DNA of 64,000 nucleotides from Sanguibacter gelidistatuariae (lineage in GTDB: Bacteria > Actinomycetota > Actinomycetes > Actinomycetales > Cellulomonadaceae): the NCBI RefSeq assembly GCF_900096585.1, contig NZ_FMYH01000001.1, positions 558,001 to 622,000 of the forward strand, given 5' to 3'. This document shows positions 18,214-27,018 of this stretch, piece after piece (positions within the stretch are counted from its first letter, which is position 1; the number at the start of each line of letters is the position of its first letter). A program made the translations under genes and the position numbers. The notes below the pieces were generated by a model. That model did not search any database, was not told where the DNA came from, and saw only the letters and a list, made by a program, of their open reading frames with translations.

Positions 18214-19691
18214 TGGAGGTCCTGGAGTCCATCGCTACGTGGATCTGCTTGGTCTTTGTCGCAACCGGAGCCGTTACCGTCGCGGCGGGTGCCCTCCAGT
18301 TCCTCATCATCCCCTTCCACGGGGTGCGCAATCACTACGACCGCACGGCTGCCTACTTCCCGCGGGTCGCCGTCGTCATCCCCGCGTGGAATGAGGGCGC
18401 CGTCATCGCCGCCTCGATCGACCGGCTCATGCGCCTGGAGTACCCGCCCGAGTCCCTGCGGGTCTACCTGGTCGACGACGCGAGCACCGACGACACCCCC
18501 GACGTCGCTCGGGCGAAGGAGCTCGAGTACCCGGGGCGCGTGGTCCACCTGCGCCGCGAGGTCGGCGGGCAGGGCAAGTCGCACACCCTCAACCATGGCA
18601 TCCGCGAGATCCTCACCGACGACTGGATGCAGGCGCTGCTCATCATGGACGCCGACGTCATCTACACCCCGGACTCCATGCGCCTGCTCACCCGCCACCT
18701 CGCCGACCCCGAGGTCGGCGCGGTCACCGCGTACATCAAGGAGGGCAGCGCGGACCCGAACTACATGACCCGGTTCATCGGCTACGAGTACATCGCGGCC
18801 CAGGCCGCCGCGCGACGTTCGCAGAACGTGCTCGGCGCGGTGGCCTGCCTGGCCGGCGGCGCCCAGCTGCACTCGCGGGAGAACCTCGAGGCCATCGGCG
18901 GGGAGATCGACATGACCTCCCTCGCGGAGGACACCTTCACGACCTTCCGGACCCAGCTCGCCGGGCGCAAGGTCGTCTTCGAGCCGCACGCGATCGTGCT
19001 GGCCGAGGAGCCGGGGACGGTCGCGGCCCTGTGGAAGCAGCGCCTGCGCTGGTCTCGCGGCAACGTCCAGATCACCAAGGAGTTCAAGCGCCTGTGGTTC
19101 CGGCCCAGCCGCGACCACAACCTCGGGGCCTTCACCTTCGGGCTGTTCTGGTTCGCGATCCTGCTGCTCCCGGTGTCGATGGTGCTGACGTCGGTGGGCC
19201 TGGTCGGGCTGTTCCTGCTCGACAGCGAATTCGCCCGGATCATCTTCGAGGCCACGTGGTTCCTCGCGGGTGCGACCTACGTCTACATCACGGCCCTGAC
19301 CGTCATGATCGACGGCGGCACCGGGCGCCGTTCCTGGCGGGAGGCGCTGTTCTTCCCCGGGGCGATCTCGCTGCTCGTCATGATCACCGCCTTCGCGCCG
19401 GGCCTGGTCGAGCGGCCGCTCACCCAGCTGCTCGGCTGGGACCTCTTCGACACGGTCGGGTGGACGCTCTTCGCCTACGCGTGGATCTCGGTCTCGATGC
19501 TGGCCGCCTGGCTCATCAAGCGGGTCGAGCAGACCCGGGCGGGACGGTGGCTCGCGCCCGGGCTGGTCTACCTCGTGGGGTACGGCCCGATCCTCTGCGC
19601 GATCACCTTCGACGCGTACATCAAGGAGTTCCGCGGCGCCGCACAGGTCTGGGACAAGACGGAGAAGACGGGACGAGTGAGGACCTCATGA
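18213..19691 (+). CDS. Membrane GT2 family glycosyltransferase (PgaC/hyaluronan-synthase-like)
   Basis: 492 residues. One N-terminal helix (7-34), a catalytic GT-A domain, then four or more C-terminal helices (from LGAFTFGLFWFAILLLPVSMVL on). The motifs of processive family 2 synthases are present: PAWNE at 57-61, DDAS at 88-91, DAD at 146-148, AED at 238-240 and QRLRW at 276-280. It would polymerise a nucleotide sugar and thread the chain through the membrane; poly-N-acetylglucosamine synthase is the closest type by layout. With the PIG-L deacetylase in the same operon, a partly de-N-acetylated amino-sugar polymer is a reasonable guess. Confidence 0.9.
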   Translation: MEVLESIATWICLVFVATGAVTVAAGALQFLIIPFHGVRNHYDRTAAYFPRVAVVIPAWNEGAVIAASIDRLMRLEYPPESLRVYLVDDASTDDTPDVARAKELEYPGRVVHLRREVGGQGKSHTLNHGIREILTDDWMQALLIMDADVIYTPDSMRLLTRHLADPEVGAVTAYIKEGSADPNYMTRFIGYEYIAAQAAARRSQNVLGAVACLAGGAQLHSRENLEAIGGEIDMTSLAEDTFTTFRTQLAGRKVVFEPHAIVLAEEPGTVAALWKQRLRWSRGNVQITKEFKRLWFRPSRDHNLGAFTFGLFWFAILLLPVSMVLTSVGLVGLFLLDSEFARIIFEATWFLAGATYVYITALTVMIDGGTGRRSWREALFFPGAISLLVMITAFAPGLVERPLTQLLGWDLFDTVGWTLFAYAWISVSMLAAWLIKRVEQTRAGRWLAPGLVYLVGYGPILCAITFDAYIKEFRGAAQVWDKTEKTGRVRTS

Positions 19692-19849
19692 GCCGACGTC
19701 CACAGCCGGCCCGCGCCGACGAGGCCACGCGCCGGGCCGACGCCGAACGTCGCCGCGACAAGCGCCGCGAGCGTCTGCTCATCGTCAAGGCACTCGTCGC
19801 GCTCGCACTCGTCGCCGTGGTCGTCGTCCTGCGGGAGATCTACTTCTAG
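19688..19849 (+). CDS. Small single-pass membrane protein, last gene of the GT2 operon
   Basis: 53 residues: a highly charged N-terminal half (RRADAERRRDKRRERLL) and one C-terminal helix (IVKALVALALVAVVVVL) ending REIYF. Starts inside the GT2 stop (ATGA overlap), so translation is coupled. It may be an accessory subunit of the synthase, as PgaD is for PgaC, though no sequence similarity to PgaD is evident. Confidence 0.75.
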   Translation: MSRRPQPARADEATRRADAERRRDKRRERLLIVKALVALALVAVVVVLREIYF

Positions 19850-19872
19850 TCCCGCCCTTGCCCGACGACGCG

Positions 19873-19898
19873 GCCCGGGCGGCCGAGACCGCCCGGGC
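19873..19898. terminator. Bidirectional terminator hairpin
   Basis: GCCCGGGCGG-CCGAGA-CCGCCCGGGC: a 10-bp perfect GC stem with a six-base loop, 23 bases after the GT2 operon and 10 bases before the end of the convergent chemoreceptor gene. No T-run, as usual in high-GC genomes. Confidence 0.75.
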
Positions 19899-19908
19899 AG
19901 GTGGGCCT

Positions 19909-21546
19909 TCAGTAGGTGAAGTGCGCGACCCGGTCGCGGAGGTCGACGGACAGGCCGGCCAGCTCGTTGACGGCGGTCCCCATCTGGCCGACGATCTCCG
20001 AGGAGATCGCCGCCGCCTCGGCGACGCCGGTGATGTTGGCCGCTATCTCGGTAGACCCGGTGGCCGCCTCGGTGACCGAGCGGGACATCTCGTTGGTGGT
20101 CGCGGTCTGCTCCTCGACGGCGCTGGCGATCGTCAGCTGGTAGTCGTTAATCAGCGCGATGATCGTGGAGATACCGCTGATCGCCTCGACGGCCGAGGAT
20201 GTCTGGTTCTGATTCGTAGAGATCCGCCGGGCGATGTCCTCCGCGGCGCGGGCCGACTCCTGGGCCAGCTCCTTGACTTCGCTGGCCACGACCGCGAAGC
20301 CCTTGCCCGCCTCGCCGGCCCGGGCGGCCTCGATCGTGGCATTGAGGGCGAGCAGGTTCGTCTGCTCGGCGATCGAGGTGATGACCTTGACGACGTTGCC
20401 GATCTCCTTGGAGGAGGCGCCCAGATCGGCCACCGTGGCACCTGCGGACTCGGCCTGGGAGACGGCCTGGTTGGAGGCCTTGGCCGCGTCGTTGGCGTTC
20501 TGGGCAATCTCCCGGATGGAGGCGCCCATCTCCTCGGCGCCGGCCGAGACGGTCTGCACGTTGCGGCTGACCTGCTCCGCGGCGGCGGCCACGACGCCGG
20601 CCTGCACGCTGGTCTCCTCCGAGCCGGAGGCGACCTGGAGGTTGGAGGCGGAGAGCTGTTCCGCGGCCGCGGCCACGGCCTGCGCCGTCGCCGCGACCCC
20701 GGTGAGGGTTTCCCGCAGTGAGGTCTGTGCGGTTGTCAGCGCCCGGGCCATGTCACCGATCTCGTCCCGGTTGGTGACCTCTGCGCGAACGGTCAGGTCG
20801 CCGTCGGCCATGGCCTCCAGGGAGATCTTGACCGCGTTGACGCTGCGGCGGATGGCGTTGGCGACGTACAGGCCCAGCATCACCACGAGGGCCAGGCTGA
20901 TCGCGACGGTGATGACGATGATCGTCTGGTTGCTGCGCGCCGAGGTCTCGGCCTGCTCGACGACCGTGGCGACGAAGGCCTTGCTGTCGGCGTCAGCGGT
21001 GGCCAGGTCCGTGACGAATGTGTCGACGAGCGGTTGGGAGGAGGAGGCCCGGACGGTCTCGAGGAATTTCCGGTCGCCGCTCATCGCGGCCGGCAGGAGC
21101 TGGGTGTCCCGGACCATGGTCCACTCCTCCCAGCCGTCGAGGAAGGCCAGGAACGCGACGGGAGTGAAACCCTGGTCCGCCGCGTAGTCGAGCATCTCGG
21201 TCGCGGCAGCCTGGAGGTCGGCGTCGGCTGCCGGAATCTGGTTCTTCCAGTACTCGCGCTTCTCGTCGTTGTCGGCCGCGCCCACCTGAGCCACGAGCAT
21301 CCGGGCGTTCGCCTGGCGTTCCTGCACGGTTGCGATCGCGGCGGTCTGGCGGGTGTTCACGGAGGCGATCGAGCGGGCGTCGTTGGCGATGGCGTTCATC
21401 CCGGTGAAGGCCAGTGCTGCGATGACGACCGTAGACAGGGCCAGGACGGCGATGACGGCGAGGATCTTCGTGCGCACGGACCTGTCCTTGACGAATGACA
21501 GGGCGCCCCGGCGTGGGGTGGGACGATTCGGCGCGGGGACCCTCAC
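19909..21546 (-). CDS. Methyl-accepting chemotaxis protein
   Basis: 545 residues from GTG 21546. TM1 lies at about 28-49, then a four-helix-bundle sensor domain of about 150 residues with TM2 near 197-218 ([20 protein letters not shown]). A HAMP domain follows, then the signalling coiled coil whose tip reads [34 protein letters not shown], the invariant receptor hairpin. ATG 21627 would add 27 residues of non-conserved sequence; the GTG has AAGAGG upstream and fits typical receptor N-termini. No che or flagellar genes are in the window. It lies between the GT2 operon and hemC. Confidence 0.92.
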   Translation of the reverse strand: MRVPAPNRPTPRRGALSFVKDRSVRTKILAVIAVLALSTVVIAALAFTGMNAIANDARSIASVNTRQTAAIATVQERQANARMLVAQVGAADNDEKREYWKNQIPAADADLQAAATEMLDYAADQGFTPVAFLAFLDGWEEWTMVRDTQLLPAAMSGDRKFLETVRASSSQPLVDTFVTDLATADADSKAFVATVVEQAETSARSNQTIIVITVAISLALVVMLGLYVANAIRRSVNAVKISLEAMADGDLTVRAEVTNRDEIGDMARALTTAQTSLRETLTGVAATAQAVAAAAEQLSASNLQVASGSEETSVQAGVVAAAAEQVSRNVQTVSAGAEEMGASIREIAQNANDAAKASNQAVSQAESAGATVADLGASSKEIGNVVKVITSIAEQTNLLALNATIEAARAGEAGKGFAVVASEVKELAQESARAAEDIARRISTNQNQTSSAVEAISGISTIIALINDYQLTIASAVEEQTATTNEMSRSVTEAATGSTEIAANITGVAEAAAISSEIVGQMGTAVNELAGLSVDLRDRVAHFTY

Positions 21547-21704
21547 GACGTGACCTCTTCTTCCAGGCGACGTGCGCTCCGGTGCGACGTCGTGCACGTT
21601 CCCTATCGGGACCGCCGCTGACTTCATGAGGGTGCCTGGTGCCCTGGCTCGCCGTCCGCGGGCGGTCGGGCGACCGCCGCCGGATGGGCGTGCCGCTGGG
21701 GCGG

Positions 21705-22688
21705 TCAGATGAAGTCGGCCGCACCCAGGGCGAGGAAGTGGTCGGCGACGCCCTGCCCGAGCGTGACGGCGCGGGCAGTGTCGTTGTCGGCGACGTCGGT
21801 CGTCCCGCCGTGGCGCAGGTGCTCGGAGCCGTCGGGACGGGCCACGATCGCACGGAGCGAGAGGACGCCGTCGCTCACCGAGGCGTAGGTGCCCACCGGG
21901 GCCGCGCAGCCGGCCTCGAGGCGGGCGAGCAGGGCGCGCTCAGCCGTCACGGCGAGGTGGGTGCCGGGGTCGTCCAGGGCGGCGAAGGCGGCGGCGAGGG
22001 ACTCGTCGGTCGCGAGGTCGCCCGTGCGGCACTCGACGGCGAGCGCGCCCTGGCCGGGGGCCGGGGCCATCACGTCGAGGTCGATGAGCTCGGTCACGGC
22101 CGCGCCGCGACCGAGCCGGTTGAGGCCGGCCGCCGCGAGCACGACGGCGTCCAGGTCGCCGGGGCCGGAGGCGTCGATCCGCCCGAGGCGGGTGTCGACG
22201 TTTCCGCGGATGTCCACCACGTGCAGGTCGGGGCGGGCGAGGAGGAGCTGGGCGGCGCGGCGCGGCGAACCCGTGCCCACGCTTGCGCCCTGTGGCAGGT
22301 CGGCGAGCCGCAGGTGCTCCCGCGAGCACAGGGCGTCCCGGGGGTCCTCGCGCACGGGCGTCACGTAGGTGAGGCCCTCGAATGCCGCGGTCGGCAGGTC
22401 CTTGAGGGAGTGGACCGCCACGTCGCAGCGCCCCTCGAGCAGCGCGTCCCGCAGCGCTGTGACGAACACCCCGGTGCCGCCCATCTGCGACAACGACCCG
22501 GTGAGCACGTCGCCGTCGGTCTTGATCCGGACGATCTCGACCTCACGCCCGGTGAGCCGGCGGATCTCGTCGGCGACGATGCCGGTCTGGGTGAGGGCGA
22601 GGGTGCTTGCTCGGGTGCCGATGCGCAGGGGCTGGTGAGAGGTCACCACCCTAGTCTGCTCTTCTTGGGCGAGGGAGGCGAAATTCAC
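21705..22688 (-). CDS. hemC: Porphobilinogen deaminase (hydroxymethylbilane synthase)
   Basis: 327 residues. It assembles four porphobilinogens into hydroxymethylbilane on a dipyrromethane cofactor attached to the Cys in [10 protein letters not shown]. Other signatures are [34 protein letters not shown] and [13 protein letters not shown] 22688 gives a 13-residue extension relative to typical HemC; starts at 22649 or 22646 ([13 protein letters not shown]) are possible. It follows hemY on the same strand with an 89-base gap. Confidence 0.95.
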   Translation of the reverse strand: MNFASLAQEEQTRVVTSHQPLRIGTRASTLALTQTGIVADEIRRLTGREVEIVRIKTDGDVLTGSLSQMGGTGVFVTALRDALLEGRCDVAVHSLKDLPTAAFEGLTYVTPVREDPRDALCSREHLRLADLPQGASVGTGSPRRAAQLLLARPDLHVVDIRGNVDTRLGRIDASGPGDLDAVVLAAAGLNRLGRGAAVTELIDLDVMAPAPGQGALAVECRTGDLATDESLAAAFAALDDPGTHLAVTAERALLARLEAGCAAPVGTYASVSDGVLSLRAIVARPDGSEHLRHGGTTDVADNDTARAVTLGQGVADHFLALGAADFI

Positions 22689-22777
22689 AATGGAAATGCT
22701 TCTTGATGGGAAGAAAAGACCTGACAGATTGTCTCTTCCGTGTCACACAGGTGACCCTTTGCTCAAATTCAAGGTAT

Positions 22778-24238
22778 TCAGGCGACATTCAGCCGACGTG
22801 CAGAATTCTGGGCGTGGGGCACGACGGCGGCCAGTCCCGTCCCGGCCACCCAGGCCCCGGTCACGGTGAGGCCGGGCAGGCCCCGGTCGGCGAGCGCGTC
22901 GACGTCGGCCAGCAGCCGGGCCACCCGCTCGCGAGAGGCCGGAGTCGGTGGCGCGAGGGCGTCGTCCCATGCCGTGACGAGGGAAGACAGTATCTGAACG
23001 TCCATTACGCCGTACAGCTCACCGAGGTCCGCGACCGCCTGGGCGACCAGCGCGTCGTCCGCCGGGGCGGTCGCTGAGTCAGGCTGCGCAGCCCCCCCGC
23101 GTCCATAGCTGAACCGGACCACATGCACGTCCTCGCCGAAGGACTCGTCCAGCCGGCTGCGCAGCCAGGGCCACTTCGCCGAGGCGTGGGTCGACGCCTT
23201 GGCCCCCACGGAGGTCCCGGGGGCCACCAGGATGCCGGTCCCGCGCGGGACCGCACCGAGGGCGGCGGACCGGACCAGCAGCGTCACCAGGCGGATGTCT
23301 GTCCCGCGGGCAGGCTCGGCGTCCCCGATGTCGACGAGGTCGGTCAGCAGGGCCTGGGTGGCACGGGCGGAGGCGGCCAGCACGACGCGTTCGGTCCGCA
23401 GCACCTGCCCCGGGCCGGTGCGCACGAGCCACTCGTCGCCGTCGCGGCGCAGGGTGAGGGCGGACGTGGCCCGGCGGATCTCCCCGCCGCTCGCCTCGAT
23501 CGAGCGCTCCAGGGCCGTGACAAGCTGGTTCATCCCGCCGGGTATGCCCCGCACGGCCGAGCCGGCCGGTGCCTGGGCCCGCAGCGCCCGGATGGCGCCG
23601 GTGAGGGACCCGGTGCGGCGGTACGCGGCGAGCAGGCCGGGGGCGACGGCGTCGACGTCTAGGAGCGCGGGGTCGGTCGAGTGCACGCCGCCGGCCACCG
23701 GGGTGACGAGGCGGGCGAGCACCCGGGTGCCCAGCCGGGACCGCACGAGGGCGGCCAGGTTCGAGGCGTCCACCCGCTCGGCCGGGAGCACGGCGTCCAG
23801 GCTCGCGCGGAGGGCTCCGAGGAGGCCGATCGCCCGCCGGGTGTCCGCCGCCCAGGGGTGGCCAGGGATGCCGAGCACCCCGGCGGCGGGCAGCGGGAAG
23901 GCGCGCGCGCGGCGTCGGCCGATCGGGGTGTAGCCCCAGGCGGACAGGGCCGCGGGGCTGACGATCTCCAGGCCGAGCATCTCCACGAGCGAGCCGACGA
24001 CCCCGCTGCGCGCGGCGAAGGACTCGGCCCCCACGTCCACCCAGACCTCCGCGCCCTCGGCCGCGAGGCGGCCCTTGGCGAGGTAGCCACCGCACTGGTC
24101 GGTCGCCTCCAGGACCACGGGCAGCGCTCCACCCTCGACGAGCAGGTGCGCGGCGACGAGGCCGGCGACGCCGCCTCCGACGACGACGGCGTCGACGCGG
24201 CTCGCGGCCTCGTCGCTGAGTCCTCTGGGCTGGTTCAT
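22778..24238 (-). CDS. hemY: Coproporphyrinogen/protoporphyrinogen III oxidase (FAD)
   Basis: 486 residues of the HemY/CgoX flavoprotein family. N-terminal FAD-binding VVVGGGVAGLVAAHLLVEGG is followed by the conserved VDVGAESFAARSG and the C-terminal TVTGAWVAGTGLAAVVPHAQ. In Gram-positive bacteria this enzyme oxidises coproporphyrinogen III to coproporphyrin III (CgoX). hemE, its supplier, is 75 bases upstream on the same strand. The usual downstream partners chdC (hemQ) and cpfC (hemH) are not next to it. Confidence 0.93.
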   Translation of the reverse strand: MNQPRGLSDEAASRVDAVVVGGGVAGLVAAHLLVEGGALPVVLEATDQCGGYLAKGRLAAEGAEVWVDVGAESFAARSGVVGSLVEMLGLEIVSPAALSAWGYTPIGRRRARAFPLPAAGVLGIPGHPWAADTRRAIGLLGALRASLDAVLPAERVDASNLAALVRSRLGTRVLARLVTPVAGGVHSTDPALLDVDAVAPGLLAAYRRTGSLTGAIRALRAQAPAGSAVRGIPGGMNQLVTALERSIEASGGEIRRATSALTLRRDGDEWLVRTGPGQVLRTERVVLAASARATQALLTDLVDIGDAEPARGTDIRLVTLLVRSAALGAVPRGTGILVAPGTSVGAKASTHASAKWPWLRSRLDESFGEDVHVVRFSYGRGGAAQPDSATAPADDALVAQAVADLGELYGVMDVQILSSLVTAWDDALAPPTPASRERVARLLADVDALADRGLPGLTVTGAWVAGTGLAAVVPHAQNSARRLNVA

Positions 24239-24313
24239 GACGGGTGGACCTCTCCGCGGTGCTGGCAGGGTCAGGCGGTGTGGACGGGGTCGTTCCTCAC
24301 CCGATCGTCGCGC

Positions 24314-25381
24314 TCAGGCGGAAAGTGAGTGGACGAGCTCGACGATCTTCGTCAGCACGGCAGGATCGGTCTCCGGGGGCACCCCATGACCGAGGTTCAC
24401 GACGTGGGCGGGCGCGCTGCGGCCACGCACGACGACGTCGCGGACATGGGCCTCCAGAACCGGCCACGGGGCCGCGAGCAGGGCCGGGTCGATGTTGCCC
24501 TGGAGCGGCACGGTGCCCCCCAGCAACCGGTTCGCCTTGTCGAGCGGGGTCCGGTAGTCGACGCCCATGACGTCCGCGCCGACGTCGTGCATGGCGGTGA
24601 GCAGGTGCTCGGTCCCGGTTCCGAAGTGCACGACCGACACCGGCAGGTCCTTGACGTGGGACAACGCGCGTTCGGAGGACGGCGCGACGTGCTTGATGTA
24701 GTCGGCGCGGCTCAGGCTCCCGGCCCAGGAGTCGAAGAGCTGGGTGGCGCTCGCCCCGGCGAGGACCTGCCCGCGCAGGAATGCCCCGGTCACGTCGGCG
24801 GCCCACTCGGTCAGCCGCGCCCACGACGCCGGGTCGGCGTGCATCATCGTCCGGGCCGCGAGGTGGTCGCGAGAGGGGCGACCCTCCACGAGGTAGGCGG
24901 CCAGGGTGAACGGCGCGCCGGCGAAGCCGATGAGCGGCGTCGAGCCTAGCTCGGCGACGGTGAGGGCGACGGCCTCACGGATCGGGGCCATGGCCTCGTC
25001 GGTGAGGGGCGACGAGACCAGGCGGTCCACCTGGGCGGGGGTGCGCACGGCCTCCCCGAGCACCGGCCCGACGCCGGGGACGATGTCCACGTCGACCCCG
25101 GCCAGGCGCAGCGGGATGACGATGTCGGAGAAGAAGATCCCGGCGTCGACCCCGTGCCGGCGGACCGGCTGGAGTGTGATCTCGCTCGCAAGCTCGGGGC
25201 GCAGGCAGGCGTCGAGCATGCCGATCCCCTCGCGCAGTTTGAGGTACTCCGGAAGGGAACGTCCTGCCTGGCGCATAAACCAGACCGGTGTGATTTCGGG
25301 GCGCTCACCACGGAAAGCGCGGATCAGGGGTGCATTTGTGGTGCGGCCGTCGACAAGGGGGTGCGTGCTGGGGAGGTTCAC
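24314..25381 (-). CDS. hemE: Uroporphyrinogen decarboxylase
   Basis: 355 residues. It removes four carboxylates from uroporphyrinogen III to give coproporphyrinogen III. Diagnostic stretches are PVWFMRQAGRSLPEYLKLRE near the N-terminus, GFAGAPFTLAAYLVEG, DSWAGSLSRADY, LQGNIDPALL and the C-terminal NLGHGVPPETDP. GTG 25381 gives a normal length; the longer open frame reads back through hemA and is rejected. Only 46 bases separate it from the divergent hemA, so the two promoters overlap and the pair is probably co-regulated. Confidence 0.95.
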   Translation of the reverse strand: MNLPSTHPLVDGRTTNAPLIRAFRGERPEITPVWFMRQAGRSLPEYLKLREGIGMLDACLRPELASEITLQPVRRHGVDAGIFFSDIVIPLRLAGVDVDIVPGVGPVLGEAVRTPAQVDRLVSSPLTDEAMAPIREAVALTVAELGSTPLIGFAGAPFTLAAYLVEGRPSRDHLAARTMMHADPASWARLTEWAADVTGAFLRGQVLAGASATQLFDSWAGSLSRADYIKHVAPSSERALSHVKDLPVSVVHFGTGTEHLLTAMHDVGADVMGVDYRTPLDKANRLLGGTVPLQGNIDPALLAAPWPVLEAHVRDVVVRGRSAPAHVVNLGHGVPPETDPAVLTKIVELVHSLSA

Positions 25382-25411
25382 CCTTCGATTCTGCCTTTGG
25401 AAGCAACAATG

Positions 25412-25418
25412 TTTAAAT
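25412..25418 (+). promoter_or_regulatory. Possible -10 element of hemA (leaderless)
   Basis: TTTAAAT lies 9 bases before the GTG at 25428 with no ribosome site between, the layout of actinobacterial leaderless promoters. No convincing -35 was found. Confidence 0.35.
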
Positions 25419-25427
25419 CGAATCGCT

Positions 25428-26879
25428 GTGGTTCTCATGTCGTTGACCGCAAGCCACCACGAGCTTGACCTCGAGGCGCTCGAGCAGCTGTCATCCGGCG
25501 CGCACTCGATGGGCACTTCAGCCGTGCAGGCGTGCGAGATGATCACCGGTGCCGTCGTGCTCGCGACGTGCAACCGGTTCGAGCTGTACCTGGATGTCGC
25601 TGACGGGGCTGGCCGGTCCGCCACCTCGACGACCATGACCGAGCGTGACCTTGACCACGCCTCCGGCGAGGTCGCCCGCCTTGTCGCCGCTGCGTCTGGC
25701 GTGAGCGTGGACGCAGCCCGCTCCGCCTTCACCGTGCGCAGCGGGCCAGACGTCGCCGCACACCTGTTCTCGGTGGCCTCCGGTCTCGACTCGATGGTCG
25801 TGGGCGAACGAGAGATCGCCGGCCAGGTGCGTCGCGCCCTCGACGCCGCCCACGCCGCCCGCACGACGAGCGCCCGGTTGGAGCGGCTCTTCCAGGGCGC
25901 CGCACGCACCTCCAAGAAGGTTAGCCATCAGACGCACCTGGGGGCGGACGGCCGCTCAGTGGTCTCGGTCGGCCTCGACCTCGCCGAGGCGATCATCCCG
26001 CCGTGGGGCCAGACCCGAGCGGTGATCGTAGGCACCGGCGCGTATGCCGGGGCGAGCGTCGCCGCGCTCAGGGCTCGTGGCTGCGCCGACCTCTCGGTCT
26101 ACTCTGCGTCGGGGCGAGCGGAGCAGTTTGCACAAGCACGTGGCATCGACGCCGTCGACGACCTCGTGGAGGCACTGGGTGACGCCGACCTCGTGGTCTC
26201 GTGCAGCGGCGCGGGAGGCGGCCGCGCACCGCGCGAGGCTGGCGGCGACGTGAGGGGAAGCGGAGTCGGGACCAGCGGTGAGGACGACTCCTCCGCGCTC
26301 GGGTACATCTTGCAGACCGCCGCGGTGGTTACTGCCCGCGAGCGGGCCGCCGAGCGCGTGGGGGAGGAGATGCCCGAGCGCCCCCTCGTGATCCTGGACC
26401 TCGCGCTGCACCACGACGTCGACCCCCAGGTCGGCGACATCGATCACGTGCTCCTCATGGACCTGGGCACCATCCGCGGGCACGCGCCCTCGACGGCCTC
26501 CGAGCCGGTCCGTGTCGCCCGGTCGATCGTCGAGGATTCTGTCGCTGACTTCCAGGACCGAGAGGCCCTGCGCGCCGCAGATCAGATCATCGTCGCGCTG
26601 CGTGAGCGCATCACCGCCGAGGTCCAGGCCGAGATCGAGCGTTCGGCTCCCGCGTTCTCCTCGCCCGCCGACGTCACCGCGCACGAGCGGTCCTTGCGCC
26701 GCCTTGCCGGAGCGCTGCTCCACCGAGGCATCATTCGCATCCGCGAGGCGGCCCGCAACGGCGAGGCGCTGGACGACGTCGCTGCGGAGACCATGACAGT
26801 GGTGTCGTTCAGCGGAGCGGTCGGTGGCGCGGCCACCGCCTCGACCAGCGGTATGGAGCGCGTGCGCACGGCGAGCTAG
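25428..26879 (+). CDS. hemA: Glutamyl-tRNA reductase
   Basis: 483 residues. It reduces glutamyl-tRNA to glutamate-1-semialdehyde, the committed step of the C5 tetrapyrrole route. N-terminal LTASHHELDLEALEQL and the active-site VVLATCNRFELYL (catalytic Cys) are clear, as are VASGLDSMVVGEREIAGQVR and the NADPH-binding VIVGTGAYAGASVAALRARG. The C-terminal dimerisation helices are complete. GTG 25428 or ATG 25437 are both possible starts; homologs begin two to three residues before the SLTASH motif. Divergent from hemE. Confidence 0.95.
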   Translation: MVLMSLTASHHELDLEALEQLSSGAHSMGTSAVQACEMITGAVVLATCNRFELYLDVADGAGRSATSTTMTERDLDHASGEVARLVAAASGVSVDAARSAFTVRSGPDVAAHLFSVASGLDSMVVGEREIAGQVRRALDAAHAARTTSARLERLFQGAARTSKKVSHQTHLGADGRSVVSVGLDLAEAIIPPWGQTRAVIVGTGAYAGASVAALRARGCADLSVYSASGRAEQFAQARGIDAVDDLVEALGDADLVVSCSGAGGGRAPREAGGDVRGSGVGTSGEDDSSALGYILQTAAVVTARERAAERVGEEMPERPLVILDLALHHDVDPQVGDIDHVLLMDLGTIRGHAPSTASEPVRVARSIVEDSVADFQDREALRAADQIIVALRERITAEVQAEIERSAPAFSSPADVTAHERSLRRLAGALLHRGIIRIREAARNGEALDDVAAETMTVVSFSGAVGGAATASTSGMERVRTAS

Positions 26880-27018
26880 TGTCCCGCGCGGTAGTTCGTT
26901 GTAGAAATTGTTTGAGGGACTCGAGGAACACCTCGTGCCTGCTCGGGGTAGGCGGCCAGCGGGACGGGATCTGCCCGTGATCCACGACGCGATCGTGCGG
27001 GCTGTCCGCTGACCTGGG

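Noticed and set aside
26880-27018. Possible small RNA or tRNA between hemA and the amidohydrolase
   Set aside because: Only a 5-bp hairpin (CGAGG-AACA-CCTCG at 26922-26935) is visible; no tRNA arms or promoter.
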